Notes under the pieces: model-generated
Database searches by the model: none
What the model was told of the DNA's origin: nothing
The model's input: only the letters and a program-made list of their open reading frames with translations
Source: Pyrus communis
Lineage: Eukaryota > Streptophyta > Magnoliopsida > Rosales > Rosaceae
Length of the DNA stretch: 64,000 bases
Direction: 5' to 3'
Assembly: GCF_963583255.1 (NCBI RefSeq)
Contig: NC_084817.1
Span: 6,471,121 to 6,535,120 of the forward strand
Program-made: the position numbers and the translations under genes
Part shown: positions 1 to 11,640 of the stretch, one piece after another
How the letters are laid out: every line of letters begins with the position of its first letter
How positions within the stretch are numbered: the stretch's first letter is position 1

Positions 1-659
1 CAGAAGAGGCCTAAAATGGGGCATGTGGTACATATGCTTGAAGCCGATGATTTCCCTTTCCGAGATGTAAGTTGCATTCATTTCTTTACCTAATTAATCT
101 AGCCAGCTGGATATCTGTTTTCTAGCTGGTTTATGATGCTACATCTTGTTTGAAACTGCTTTCAATGTGTTTCGTTATTTGTCTTCATAGACTTGCATTC
201 TGCAAGTACCAAAAACCTTTTATCTGTTTCTTTAGCTAAAAGTACAAGCATTTCTACGTCATGAAGGATTGGCGTGATATTTTAGATTTCACATTAAATG
301 CTAATTTAGTGGATGATGAGAAAACTTAAACCTAGCGTATTTCGTAAACATCTCAGTCACTTGTTGCGCTTTGCATGTTGGCAACTTATGTTACACTACA
401 TTAATATGAACTAATGGGTGTGTTGGCTTCACTTGAACTGTTTAAACATGAAAGCGCGTATTTGAGTTTCTCATCCACGATTATTTTGTGCAAATAATTT
501 CAGGATCGCAGGGCTGGAAGAGAATATGGGCGCTCACCACATGACGCTGGAAGGGTGGACAAGCATGTGATTGAATCAGGTGATAGTAGCGGGTATGAGA
601 GTGGTGCCCAAACTAACAAGCCATTATGGAGAAAGCAAGAAGTTGAAGAAGAGCATTAG
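1..659 (+). CDS. Receptor-like Ser/Thr protein kinase, C-terminal end (partial, last two exons)
   Basis: The window opens inside a gene. Exon 1-66 reads in frame from base 1 and ends at a GTAAGT donor; exon 504-659 follows an AATTTCAG acceptor and ends in TAG at 657-659. The first exon encodes RPKMGHVVHMLEADDFPFRD, the conserved end of kinase subdomain XI in plant receptor-like kinases (RPKM is the classic motif). The last exon gives a basic and acidic tail with DDRRAGREYG and a Ser/Gly-rich stretch. This tail style resembles the membrane-anchored kinases of the Arabidopsis At1g01540/At4g01330 group, which have a short extracellular part, one membrane helix and a cytosolic kinase. The catalytic residues lie upstream of the window, so activity cannot be judged. 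The intron is 437 bp. Family call is firm; subgroup is inference. Confidence 0.85.
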
Positions 660-2002
660 CTCCTCACCAATCACCAGTTTTCATGTGTAAGGTGAATCGA
701 TGCACCTCGTTTTGCCCGTGTGCTTTTGTCTAGGTGACAAGTTAAATTAAGTTAGCTGTTATTTACTTCCCCTGTATAGCCCCATTCATGTCAATATGAG
801 CTTGCACTTCGGTGGATTCTCCAGCACCAGCTCTGTTATGGTGATTCACTTATTGCGTAAGAGCCAGTCATAAGGAAATTTTCAGAAAAATAGTAAATTC
901 CGAGTCTTCCATCGCAGTCTTATCGCCCGAGTTTGTTCCTTGACGGTCTTTCCTCTCTGTTAGGTAAGCTGTAACTTCTCATTGTTGAATCTTTGATAAA
1001 AGAACGAAAATGACCGAAGGTTTCACTAGGGCGTTTCAGTTAAGAGGCGAAATCAACGGCATCCGTGGCTTTCGCGGTAGGTTTAGGGTTTAGTTAGAAA
1101 CACTCGGGCCCTACTGCATTCTGTCATAGGTTGACAGCTAAGGATGTCATATGTGTGCACAAAGGCATTTGAAACCTTTGGACCCCTCAAATTTTGCGGT
1201 TTTGCTGGTTTTGTTGTTAATGTAAAAGTTATTAGAGTGTCCTTCCTTCTGTTTCTTTGTTTCCGGACCTTCTGTTCTTTGCTTCGTTTTCTTTTAGGTC
1301 CCACACCAGACCTCACACCAAAAACATTTGTTGGTAGTTTCGAATTTTGTTTTCTTTCGCTTTTGGACTGAAAATATGTGGTCTTTGTTTACATGTCGCA
1401 TAAACCACAAAAATGCAAGCTACTAAAAGAGAACAGCACATGAAAAGTAACTTGTCTGCCAAAAGATGGTCGCCTCTCACATTTACCTTGTAGTTGGGAC
1501 TATATCTCCTTTTATGCATCTCTCATCACGTGAGTCCGATATGTCCCCGTTACACTCGAGATTAGTAGAAGTTGAGACTATATCTCCTCTTATGCATCTC
1601 TCATGATGTGAGTCAGATATGTCCCGTTACATCTGAGATTTTGCCCAAAACTAGACATTACTGTCTAGTACCGGTTCACTTTTGGGGCAAGGATCTGTAA
1701 TATTTTTACAAGTTCATCTGCGATTCTTAAGTAAATTGTTAAGTACAAGATTGATTATACATATGCAAATGTCTTAAAGGAGAGAGACCATCTGACGTAA
1801 AAATTAGTTAATATTTGCCAATTTTATGAATTTTGAAGTTTTTTTTTTTTTGCATGGAGAGATCGCCGACACGGAAAAGCGGGAAAAACAGTGACTAAAT
1901 TCAACGCTTATGACCCAAAAAACTGGGCAATTCTAAACCATGACGACTGCCCTCGAACTTCTAAAGTTGAAAACAACATTTGTTTGTTTCATGATTTAGG
2001 AA
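660..2002. other. Intergenic stretch: kinase 3' flank
   Basis: Holds the 3' UTR and downstream flank of the kinase gene. No convincing coding sequence on either strand; short reading frames here have no recognisable protein motif. The only structure seen is a 78-bp tandem repeat at 1493-1642. Confidence 0.6.
1493..1642. repeat. 78-bp tandem duplication (two copies)
   Basis: Copy 1 is 1493-1570 and copy 2 is 1571-1642. Both carry ACTATATCTCCT, TATGCATCTCTCAT, GTGAGTC and GATATGTCCC in the same order, with scattered substitutions. No coding role is seen. Confidence 0.8.
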
Positions 2003-4131
2003 CTAGTAATTTACGACCAACAGAGGGATTGATACTATGCGGTTAAGAGTGCTAAGCTCTACTGCAATCTTCATTCCTTTAGGAAGCTCCAAAAATGCAA
2101 AGTAACTAGATGCAGCATCTCCCACATTTGTCACAACCATAGTAAAGTTTTTCTCTTTCGGAGAGTTGTCCGTGTCGTTGAAAACGGCTATAAAAGAAGG
2201 GTAGTTTAGCTTAGTAGGTTGTGACCTGCAACTCCATTGATTTCGTCGGATAACAGCGCTTATCTGCTTAGTAGTGTACATCCATGTCGTAGATGAGTCC
2301 GGGACTCATGGCTATGTTCGGGTGAATGTGGCTTGCACCGAATTCTTTATGGTGCTTCAAGTATTGTCGAGGTTGTATGTTGTGGTCATGATCGTTGATC
2401 GAATGGAAGAAAGGCTCCATTTGCAGTAAACACCCTTTAGCAGAGCTACAACTTCTGCAACATGGGGTGCTACCATTGGTGCCCCTGACATTAGTTGGTA
2501 ATCTGATGCCAACTTATAGTTGTTTACTTCATGAACAACTTGTTAGGTGCAACTGCAGCGAGCACATCAACCCCATGTGCAATTCGGGTGTAGAATGCTT
2601 GGAGTGACGGGGTCTAATGCTCTTGAAGAGAAGGCGCTATTTGTGGTGCTGACTTTGTCCCCATATTGTTGTGCACAAATTTAAGGGTTTAAACTTTAGT
2701 TGCATTGGCTCTTCTTCCATACTCTTTAATCAAAGAGCCTTTCGCCATTGATAGAACCAAATCAGGAATGGTGAAGTCTTCCGTGTATAAGTGTGGCGGA
2801 CCTGACATGAAGATTGCAGCGTAAGCACCTGCGTTCTTTCCCTCTTTCAGTTGTCCATCAATGTTAACCCCCTTGGGATTATCACAGAAGACTGATTTTC
2901 TAGGCACTTCTTTATGATCTAATGCCCCATAATCGCATGTTGATTTGCTCTCAGTCTTTCCCGTAGTACAACGGTTTATCAGCAATGTAAATGCTTTCGA
3001 GGAAGTATGATCCTTCAATTGTGAAGCCGTTGTCTAGATTCAAGGTTGCACTGAAAGTACGATCAGGTATGCCAGCTCCTACTGTTGTGAGCCAGGGTGC
3101 TCCATTGTAGGTTGAGTTATCAGAAGGACCATTATTATTCCCAGCAGTGCATACGAAAACAGTTCCCTTCTCAACCGCTGAAAGAGAACCGATGGCAATT
3201 ATAGCGTTCTAGTAAGGAAGTTGAAGCCAAGAGACTGTGACATACAATCAGAAATCGCCTGATCCATCCTGGCAAGCACATCACTAGCTGCACTCTTTTC
3301 TGAATCTGTTGCCCACACCGGACCTTGTACATGGCAACAAGTGCATGCGGCACAACCCTTGTTGTCGTGCCTTTGGCATATCAGAAATGACACATGGTTG
3401 CCTGCAGCTGTCGACGATGTGTGTGTTCCGTGACCAAAGAAGTCTCTCAGCGAATCAGAAATGATACATGGTTGCCTGCAGCTGTCGATGGTGTGTGTGT
3501 TCTGTGACCAAAGAAGTCTCCCGGCAAATCATAGTCATAATCTTTGGAAATCGGTAATACCTGCAGCTGGCCTTTGCTGAAAGATCGAGCACCAATGATC
3601 TTCTTATTGCAGAGAGACGGGGTGAATGCAGTTCCATTCTCACACTCGCCTTTCCATCCTATTGGCACTTCTGACATTCCCTTATCGCCAAAACTCTCAC
3701 TCACTGGCCAAATTCCCGTATCAATAATTCCTATGATCACATCTTGGCCAACTGAGGTATTAGGCCGTAAGCCGAGGTTCTGTCTACGTCCAAGAAACTT
3801 GGGACTGTGAGTTGTGAACATCTTTCCAAAAGACTTGGGATACGTGGCAACATGAGCTGGGGATATCTCCAATCTAGACAGCTGAGGAGTAAGCCTGGCA
3901 CTGAATCCATGCACGACATGGCTGTATCATGAGTACAGCAACATTTCACGGTCATCATTTTCTGCAGGAGGCGAAGACGACAATGATTTCAAGGTGGACT
4001 TGTGCCACGCCTCGTGCGTTGAGAAAGATTCGAACTCAACATTCGATACTGCATCGTTGATCTGCAGCAGCATTAACAACAGAAGTGTGATCGTGATGTA
4101 AGAGGGATTTTCGAGCGTTATAAGAAACCAT
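2003..4131 (-). pseudogene. Subtilisin-like serine protease (SBT1/cucumisin type) pseudogene
   Basis: Read on the minus strand, the remains run in family order: hydrophobic leader (about 4075-4110), I9 propeptide with HEAWHKST and HGFSARLT (about 3890-4030), the Asp motif IIDTGIWP near 3725, the His motif (3381-3528, duplicated), the oxyanion Asn in TAGNNNGP near 3140, a PA-like insert (2690-3018), the Ser region near 2470 and a C-terminal Fn3-like end (2003-2280). Frames shift repeatedly, and stops interrupt it, for example just after the propeptide YS motif near 3930. The catalytic GTS motif reads GAP, so the nucleophile codon is Pro. The ATG at 4129-4131 is out of frame with the leader. 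About 30 residues are missing before the ALNY-like region near 2281. Members of this clade are usually intronless, and no intron is seen. It lies tail-to-tail with no gene and about 3 kb from the intact subtilase on the other strand. Confidence 0.93.
3381..3528 (-). repeat. 74-bp tandem duplication over the catalytic-His motif
   Basis: Copy 1 is 3381-3454 and copy 2 is 3455-3528, each spanning the code for the active-site His block. Copy 1 still encodes GHGTHTSSTAAGN; copy 2 encodes GHRTHTPSTAAGN. Because 74 is not a multiple of 3, the duplication itself shifts the frame. Confidence 0.88.
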
Positions 4132-4305
4132 TGTTGATATTTAATTACAAAACGTTATGTTCAAGGTCCGTGTTTAGAACTCAATTTTCTGGTCGATTTT
4201 GTCAATGTCAAAACAAAAAGCTTACTGGGTTTAATGGTTTATGTGGTTATTACTTAGAGAGATTGGACAGGCCTTGTCTGACTTGATAGCCTGCATTTTT
4301 ATTCT

Positions 4306-4338
<33 letters not shown>

Positions 4339-7245
4339 GGTTCTTTTCGTTGGTTTTTAATCTTTTGGAGCTATCTGTCAAAACCAATCTGCATGCCTTA
4401 ATGTCAAAGGCGAGAGAAACTAAACTTACCTATTACATAGTTTGTACCAATTTTTCTTTAATAGTCTGGACTACTCAATGGTACGGAAAATGAACGGTTA
4501 AGATTAAATTGAAACAATACTATTTTTACTTATTTGCCAATCTAATGAATATAGAGTCGGACTGTAGTCCGGACTAATGAAAACTTACATACCCATTTGT
4601 GTATTCTCTCGCCTAAGTACAATAAGAAAGAGATAGACACTTAGGCATAGAAGTTTTTTTTTGTCGAAGCCACCCGAAAGTTTACTCATGATTTTGATTA
4701 CTTTTGTGCACGCTATCGCTCGAATCTTTGTTCTCTTACCCTTGCAATTTTATTGTCATGGGTCCTAGTTCGAACTCAATTGGGCTAAAAATATAAGACC
4801 TATCTGAATGTTGAGCCTTATACCAAAATGGGTAGCTGATTTCTAAATGTTGAATTTGAAGAGGCCTAGTGGTAGTGGATCATACCAAAATATCTAGTGT
4901 GATGGGTTCACTTGGCAAGCCCAAATTAATTATGATTGGAAATTTAAATATTAGAAAACGATGGTCACATCATTTTTAACTTTTTCTACACTTTAGTTAA
5001 ATTTTGTTCGTTGATTTTGTTTGATTTTGTTGGTATGAGTCAGAGATTTTCTTTATTAGTAACAATTCAAACTCTAATATTTTACTATAATTTTATCTAA
5101 TTTATCTAATTCAATGACTAAAAATTAAGAGGATGTGTGAAAAACTTAAAAAAAATAAAAAATTGTGAAAGTACCTCCCCTTTATAACCCTTGCTTTGGG
5201 AGATAAGAATGGAGACCACATGCTACATATTGAGTTCTCTATTTTCAGTAATGAAAACATAAAGAAAGTTGCTTTGAGTGCTACCACCACGAGACATTGA
5301 GAGAGACATACCTCCAATTAGTCACGTTTTGGACTTATAATGCGACATTATGCGAGAAAATTAAACAACATCATATCACGTCATTTATTTATGATGTTAC
5401 GAATTAAGTTCTCGAAACATTGGATGTCTACTTCTTACTTAGGGATTCCGTTTCTTGTAAGTAACGTTTTTGTATGTCGGTTTGATCTTCACATTGAAAT
5501 GGGGCACAACCAGAACCAGTAGTTGACTCTGGGAATGGCCAAGATGATCATCAAAATGCACCGTCCAGTCATAAAAATTGCTTTTTATAGAATCTCCATG
5601 CTTGATTGGTTGTGTTTTTGCCCGTATAAAGGGAAGATGCTACAGTGGTCCATTGGAATTCTCTGCACTAAGCAACCATATTCCCTAGATATAATTAAGG
5701 CCCTTCTTTGATTTGGCCTCAGTGGAAACTGAAACATCTTTGGGTCACCCTCACCTTCGAGGGATGAAAGAAATTGAAAATTCAAGTCGTTTTCGATCCC
5801 AAATTTTACAAGTCAGCATACTTTTTATTTATCATAGAAGTGATCACATATAAGATAATGATGCATGATTGCATGTGGGTTCCTGCATTTTGAACATAAT
5901 AATAGAGTAAACTAATACAGTTTAAGCTTAACCCAATATGGTAATAACAACATAATTTGTGCAATAATATGTGTCAAATCTGAGCTAGCACAATATAATT
6001 AGTCAAAATGATTGTATATATGTAAGTGGGCGGTTGGTCCAGGTCTCCTTGTAGCTTGTTGCAATCAAAAGTGATTAGGCCTTGGGTTGGACTACAAGTC
6101 CCGGAAAAAAAGAAAAAAACAAAAAAAAAACAACAACAACAACAGTTAGGACCAAGTGTGGTTGTTAGTAGGGTAGCTTATTGCTAATGATGTCACAAAC
6201 AATCATTTGTCACGCTTTTAGCAATAGTTACACTAGAAAAATTCACTCTTACTCCGTGCCTATTGCCATTATTTTTGTAGTGGATGTAACTAAGTTGTGC
6301 AATTGAGGGTACATGGTAGGCTCAAATGCGACAATTGAATACAATACAGTCCAGCTCATGCTGATCCCAATTTGGGTGAAAGTGAAGTAATGTTTTTGTT
6401 ATGTGTTCTAACTTTGAAAGAAAAAACCAAAATGCTCCTCAAATTTCTCTTCGAACATAAAGGTGATAGGGACATGGGTTCACTGTGTTTTCTTCCTTCC
6501 ATTCCACTTGCATTTGGCACGCGTTGGGTACACCATTTTAACCATATGCCCTTGTTTTGTGGCGGTCCATACAATGACAAGATGGTCTCCTAGGCCTTGC
6601 CAAATGAACGGTCTTGATCTAGCGTGCTAAACGTTAAGAAGCATAATGATTAGAGTCCATAGGTTAGGGCGAAGGATCCTCTCCTGAGCAAAGGGTGAGG
6701 ATCCTCATGACTAAGTCCATCGGGCCATTGAAATTTTATCTAATGGGTACAAACAGGGAGCTCCTCTAAAAGTTATAATAATTGTAGCCGTTGGATAAAA
6801 TTTCAAAAGCCCGATGGGGTTGGTCAGGAGGATCATCACCCTTTGCTCAGGAGAGGATCCTGATCCCATAGGTTAGGGCGAAGGATGCTACGCTCATTCG
6901 TCGGTGTATGTGTTGATTGTTCACTGATGTACGTATTAAGAGGTTTATGAGTATTACCTCATACACATATGCACATTTAACTGTAGCCATCTTCTAGGTC
7001 AGGAGAATAAGCTTATAATTAATGCATCGACGAACAAGATAAGCTTGCACGTGTGTCGGCTCTAGATTAGGAAAGTATGTAATTAACTTTTGAGGTTAAG
7101 CAGTCCATATATTATCCATAACATGCATGGGCAATTGAGCACGAATAATAGATAGAGATGATGTATAACAAGGGTCCCCCACAACTTATATAATTGATCT
7201 CATATACACCAAGTTGAGATAATCAGATGGTGATGAGGAATATAT
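4132..7245. other. Intergenic stretch between the subtilase pseudogene and the intact subtilase
   Basis: AT-rich, with a 31-base T run at 4307-4337 and a foldback MITE at 6673-6862. Short reading frames at 5340-5711 and 6356-6593 show no known motif. I see no gene here. The last few hundred bases are the likely promoter of the subtilase. Confidence 0.6.
6673..6862. mobile_element. Foldback MITE, family A
   Basis: The two ends are inverted repeats of about 70 bp: AGGATCCTCTCCTGAGC at the left and its complement at the right, continuing inward through the CCATCGGG and AAATTTTATC blocks. The centre carries TTATAATAATTGTAGCCGTT, shared with the element at 54131-54334. No coding capacity. It is flanked by an unusually long direct repeat of 21 bp (6657-6677 and 6866-6886). 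Confidence 0.8.
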
Positions 7246-7253
7246 CTATATAT
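7246..7253 (+). promoter_or_regulatory. Probable TATA box of the subtilase gene
   Basis: CTATATAT about 105 bp before the ATG at 7356, a plausible spacing for a short 5' leader. The surrounding sequence is generally AT-rich, so this is a weak call. Confidence 0.35.
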
Positions 7254-7355
7254 TTCATTGCTTCCCGTAACTCCTAAACGACCCTATACGTTTACAAACT
7301 TTACGAATCCATTTGTATTCTAATTTTTTCGCCTCCTCCCTTGTGCTCAACATCA

Positions 7356-9674
7356 ATGTCTAGTTACTACCATGTTTTGTATTTCTGGCTTTCCATTACC
7401 ACCATCTCACACCTTGCAATTGTCTCAACCTTTGCTCAATCCCAAAACTATATCATCCACATGGATTCATCAATGATGCCTAAAGCCTTTTCTGATCATC
7501 ATTCATGGTACGTGGCAACATTACACTCCACATTAGGCAAGTTTACGCCTATCACCACCTGGACCTCCTCCTCCTCTGCCCTCTCTTCCAAACTCATTTA
7601 TAGTTATACTCATGTCATGAATGGTTTCAGTGCGAGTCTCACTGCTTCCGAGCTTGAGGCCTTAAAAACCTCTCTAGGCTACATTTCTTCAGTGAAAGAC
7701 TTGCCAGTAATGAAAGACACAACTCACACCTCTCAATTTCTTGGCCTCAACTCCAGATCCGGAGCGTGGCCGGTTTCGAATTACGGCAAAGATGTGATCA
7801 TTGGGTTGGTGGACACGGGTGTTTGGCCAGAAAGTGAAAGCTTTAACGAAGATGGGATGTCAGAAATCCCACCAAGATGGAAAGGAGAATGTGAAAGTGG
7901 CACCCAATTCAATTCCTCATTGTGCAACAAAAAGTTGATTGGGGCAAAGTTCTTTAACAAAGGGCTCATTGCCCAAAATCCCAATCTGACCATTGGAGTG
8001 AATTCAACAAGGGATACTGAAGGGCATGGTACCCACACCTCGTCTACTGCCGCAGGAAATTACGTGGCAGGGGCATCTTTTTTTGGTTACACCCCAGGAG
8101 TTGCCAGCGGCATGGCTCCTAGGGCGCATGTGGCCATGTACAAGGCGCTTTGGGATGAGGGAGCATTGTCGTCGGATATAATTGCTGCTATTGAGCAAGC
8201 AATTATAGACGGTGTGGATGTTTTGTCTTTGTCATTTGGGTTAGATGGTGTTGCTTTGTATGAGGATCCTGTTGCCATAGCAACATTTTCTGCCTTGGAG
8301 AGAGGTGTTTTTGTGTCCACGTCTGCAGGAAATGAAGGACCTTTCTTTGCTACCTTGCACAATGGTATCCCTTGGGTTCTCACGGTTGCAGCTGGTACAA
8401 TTGACCGGGAATTCGAAGGAACTGAGCATCTTGGAAATGGAAACTCTGTCACGGGGTCTACTCTCTATCCCGGAAATTCATCTTCAACCCAATTTCCGGT
8501 TGTTTTCTTTGATGCGTGTAACAATACGAAAACATTGAAGCAGGTAGGGAAGAAGATCGTCGTGTGCCAGGACAAAAATGATACGCTGAACGATCAAGTT
8601 TATAATGTACGCAGCGCAAATGTTGCCGGAGGTATCTTCATTACCAACAACACAGATTTGGAGTTGTTCATCCAAAGCTCTTATCCCGCAATCTTTCTTA
8701 GTCCAAAGGAAGGTGAAGTGATCAAAGGTTACATCAAGAGCAACTCACAGCCAAAAGCAAGCTTGGAGTTTCAAAAAACACTTCTTGGTGCTAAACCAGC
8801 ACCGAGTGTTACTAGCTACTCGTCTAGAGGGCCGTCCCCTAGCTTCCCGTGGACCCTGAAGCCAGACATTGTGGCTCCAGGGTCGTTAGTCCTGGCTGCA
8901 TGGCCTCAAAATACCTCCGCAGCCGTGGTGGGCAAGAAAGACTTGTTTAGTAATTTTAATCTACTGTCAGGGACATCCATGTCGTGCCCCCATGCAGCTG
9001 GAATAGCTGCGCTTCTGAAAGGTGCGCACCCCGAATGGAGCCCTGCTGCTATTAGATCCGCCATGATGACGACATCAGACATATTGGATAACACCGGTAG
9101 CCCCATAAAAGACATTGGCAACGCTAACCAACCAGCTAGTCCTCTAGCCATCGGAGCCGGGCATGTCAACCCTAACAAGGCCCTAGACCCCGGGCTCCTT
9201 TACGACGTGAATATTGACGACTACGTTAACCTTCTTTGTGCACTCAACTACACCAACAAGCAAATCCAAACCATCACTAAATCAGCCTCGAACAACTGTT
9301 CAACTCCTTCCTTAGATCTTAATTACCCCTCTTTCATAGCATTCTTCAATTCAAATGACTCGAATTCGAACGTACAATCTACTCATGAATTCCGGAGGAC
9401 GGTGACCAACATAGGAAAGGGACTGTCGACCTACGTTGCGAGCGTGACACCATTGAAAGGGTTTGTGGTTGGAGTCGTTCCGAAGAAGTTGGAGTTCAAG
9501 GAGCAGGGTGAGAAGCTGAGGTTTGTGCTAAGTATAAAAGGACCAAGAGTAATGAAAGAGGCAGTGGTTTTTGGTTATCTGAGTTGGGTGGAGAGTGGTG
9601 GTCAACATGTGGTGAGAAGCCCCGTCGTGGCTTCAAGCCTCATCAGCTCAGAGATAGCGTCGCAACAAAGATAG
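7356..9674 (+). CDS. Subtilisin-like serine protease, SBT1 family (SBT1.9-like), intact and intronless
   Basis: A secreted serine protease (family S8) expected in the cell wall or apoplast. The frame opens upstream at a TTG (7341), but the first ATG is at 7356, giving 772 residues, normal for plant subtilases. In this numbering: a hydrophobic signal peptide at about 5-27; I9 propeptide from YIIHMDSS to NGFSASLT (about 32-96); catalytic Asp153 in DTGVWPES; His224 in GHGTHTSST; oxyanion Asn326 in SAGNEGP; a PA-like insert (about 360-470); Ser541 in SGTSMSCPH; and a C-terminal Fn3-like domain (about 650-765). All catalytic residues are present. NxS/T sites are frequent, as expected for a secreted glycoprotein. 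The first part, with PVSNYGKDVIIG and GLNSRSGAWP, recalls Arabidopsis SBT1.9 (At5g67090). An AAATAAAA poly(A)-like signal lies about 45 bp after the stop. Confidence 0.96.
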   Translation: MSSYYHVLYFWLSITTISHLAIVSTFAQSQNYIIHMDSSMMPKAFSDHHSWYVATLHSTLGKFTPITTWTSSSSALSSKLIYSYTHVMNGFSASLTASELEALKTSLGYISSVKDLPVMKDTTHTSQFLGLNSRSGAWPVSNYGKDVIIGLVDTGVWPESESFNEDGMSEIPPRWKGECESGTQFNSSLCNKKLIGAKFFNKGLIAQNPNLTIGVNSTRDTEGHGTHTSSTAAGNYVAGASFFGYTPGVASGMAPRAHVAMYKALWDEGALSSDIIAAIEQAIIDGVDVLSLSFGLDGVALYEDPVAIATFSALERGVFVSTSAGNEGPFFATLHNGIPWVLTVAAGTIDREFEGTEHLGNGNSVTGSTLYPGNSSSTQFPVVFFDACNNTKTLKQVGKKIVVCQDKNDTLNDQVYNVRSANVAGGIFITNNTDLELFIQSSYPAIFLSPKEGEVIKGYIKSNSQPKASLEFQKTLLGAKPAPSVTSYSSRGPSPSFPWTLKPDIVAPGSLVLAAWPQNTSAAVVGKKDLFSNFNLLSGTSMSCPHAAGIAALLKGAHPEWSPAAIRSAMMTTSDILDNTGSPIKDIGNANQPASPLAIGAGHVNPNKALDPGLLYDVNIDDYVNLLCALNYTNKQIQTITKSASNNCSTPSLDLNYPSFIAFFNSNDSNSNVQSTHEFRRTVTNIGKGLSTYVASVTPLKGFVVGVVPKKLEFKEQGEKLRFVLSIKGPRVMKEAVVFGYLSWVESGGQHVVRSPVVASSLISSEIASQQR

Positions 9675-10402
9675 CTTGCATGTTCTAGCAAGTATATATG
9701 TGATCATTCCCTTGCTAAATAAAAAATTATAGTTTCAAATATAGAATGTCAGGCTAACAGCAGGTTGGTGTCTGATTAATTAAAGCTGGCAGCCAGCGAT
9801 TTCAGATCGTCGGTGATGGTTTTGTGTGGTTGTTAGTCTATATAGGATATAGCTTTGTTTATTCATGAACGTACCATTGGAACTAGAAAGACATTAGACT
9901 TTGTCACATTGAAACAAATAAACAATCAACTTTGATTGTTTATCTAAGTTGCATGCATGTGTTGTGTGCGATCGTCAAATTTAGATGAGGTGTTACTGTT
10001 ATATTTCTGTTAAAACATCAATACCTATTTATTTATGTCATGTTGTAAGTTCCGAAATGTCAATCATGTCCCACATTATGACGAATGAATAATTAGTAGC
10101 AGACAATGTGAAAGTCGCACTCATGACTCGTACGTCTATCAGTTTTATCGACAAAAACTGAGAACAATTTACATGGTCCCAATCCATAAACGTACCCGTC
10201 AACAAAGCATGGCCAGATTCTATGACTTTTATATGAGAACTATTCTATCGTAAGGGTAATATGTTAGAGTGATCAATTTTTTTAGATTAAATTTTGTAAA
10301 ATATATGACGTGGTTGATGATGATTGGATTATTATTTAAGTATTATTTTTGTTTATTTATTGTTTAAGTGTTGACTAACGTGCTCATTATTTATCATTGA
10401 CA
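9675..10402. other. Intergenic: 3' flank of the subtilase gene
   Basis: AT-rich, with no coding sequence or repeat structure that I could recognise. Confidence 0.5.
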
Positions 10403-10560
10403 AATCATATAGTTTGTTGCAAATGACTCTCTACCACAGTGGTGGAGAGGAGTGAAGCTCTTGCATGACTGCGTGGGTTCAAACTCCGTCAATGACAAAT
10501 CTAATTTCTAACTTAATGACAATATCGCTCAACTCAAAAAAAAAAAATCATATAATTTGT
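10403..10560 (+). mobile_element. Complete tRNA-derived SINE with target-site duplications
   Basis: The body is about 10418-10545. It starts with a pol III A-box-like stretch (ACCACAGTGGTGGAG), followed by a B box (GGTTCAAACTCC) near 10479, and ends in an A-rich tail (from 10535). It is flanked by 15-bp direct repeats, AATCATATAGTTTGT (10403-10417) and AATCATATAATTTGT (10546-10560), differing at one base. No coding capacity; such elements depend on LINE enzymes. Confidence 0.8.
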
Positions 10561-10567
10561 AAATTTA

Positions 10568-10872
10568 GTTTAAAATTTTAGTTTAAAAGTTTAGTTACCT
10601 AACATATAACTCATTCTTTAGATATATAATTTCAAAGTATTAATTATTTAGATAATTATGCATGTGTGATGTATGTGTTGGAAGTTAATTTAAAAAGCCT
10701 CTCGAACAAAAAAAATTTCTTTTATACAATTTTTCTTTTCATGTGGCAGCCATCCCATCTAGGGGTTGGCACGGGTCGGATCGGGCCTAAATTTGGAAAG
10801 GCCGAGTATTGCAAATCTGATTACTGGAACCGGACCGATTCGGGACGGATCCACGACTCCTTCTTTTCTTTT

Positions 10873-10905
<33 letters not shown>

Positions 10906-11640
10906 CGGTTTTGATCGCCTCCCAGACTCACCATCCTCCAGATCTTCGACTCGGTCTTTGACATCAAGACCCATATCCGCTTGCCACGCCAAGAAGGGAC
11001 GACACCTACAAATCCAAACCAAAAACCCAAAACCAAACCAAAATTGTTTTAAAACCTCAATTCTCAAACCAAACAAACAAAAAAAAAAAAAAAAAATTAG
11101 AAGGCTGGAGTTTAAAATTTTAGTTTAAAAGTTTAGTTACCTAACATATAACTCATTCTTTAGATATATAATTTCAAAGTATTAATTATTTAGATAATTA
11201 TGCATGTGTGATGTATGTGTTGGAAGTTAATTTAAAAAGCCTCTCGAACAAAAAAAATTTCTTTTATACAATTTTTCTTTTCATGTGGCAGCCATCCCAT
11301 CTAGGGGTTGGCACGGGTCGGGTCGGGCCTAAATTTGGAAAGGCCGAGTATTGCAAATCTGATTACTGGAACCGGACCGATTCGGGACGGATCCACGACT
11401 CCTTCTTTTCTTTTTCTTTTCTTTTCTTTTTTTTTTTTTTTCGGTTTTGATCGCCTCCCAGACTCACCATCCTCCAGATCTTCGACTCGGTCTTTGACAT
11501 CAAGACCCATATCCGCTTGCCACGCCAAGGGACGACACCTACAAATCCAAACCAAAAACCCAAAACCAAACCAAAATTGTTTTAAAACCTCAATTCTCAA
11601 ACCAAACAAACAAAAAAAAAAAAAAAAATTAAAAGGCTGG
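10568..11640. repeat. Tandem duplication of about 542 bp spanning flank plus the 5' part of a hAT element
   Basis: Copy 1 is 10568-11109 and copy 2 starts at 11110. Both contain the same flank, the ATCCCATC target site, the element start TAGGGGTTGGCACGGG and a T-rich then A-rich interior. The copies differ mainly in homopolymer lengths and a few bases. The reading frames across this stretch are shared low-complexity artefacts. Confidence 0.92.

Noticed and set aside
7341..7355. Extra N-terminal residues on the subtilase (frame opening at 7341)
   Set aside because: The opening codon is TTG; a plant gene is far more likely to start at the ATG at 7356.
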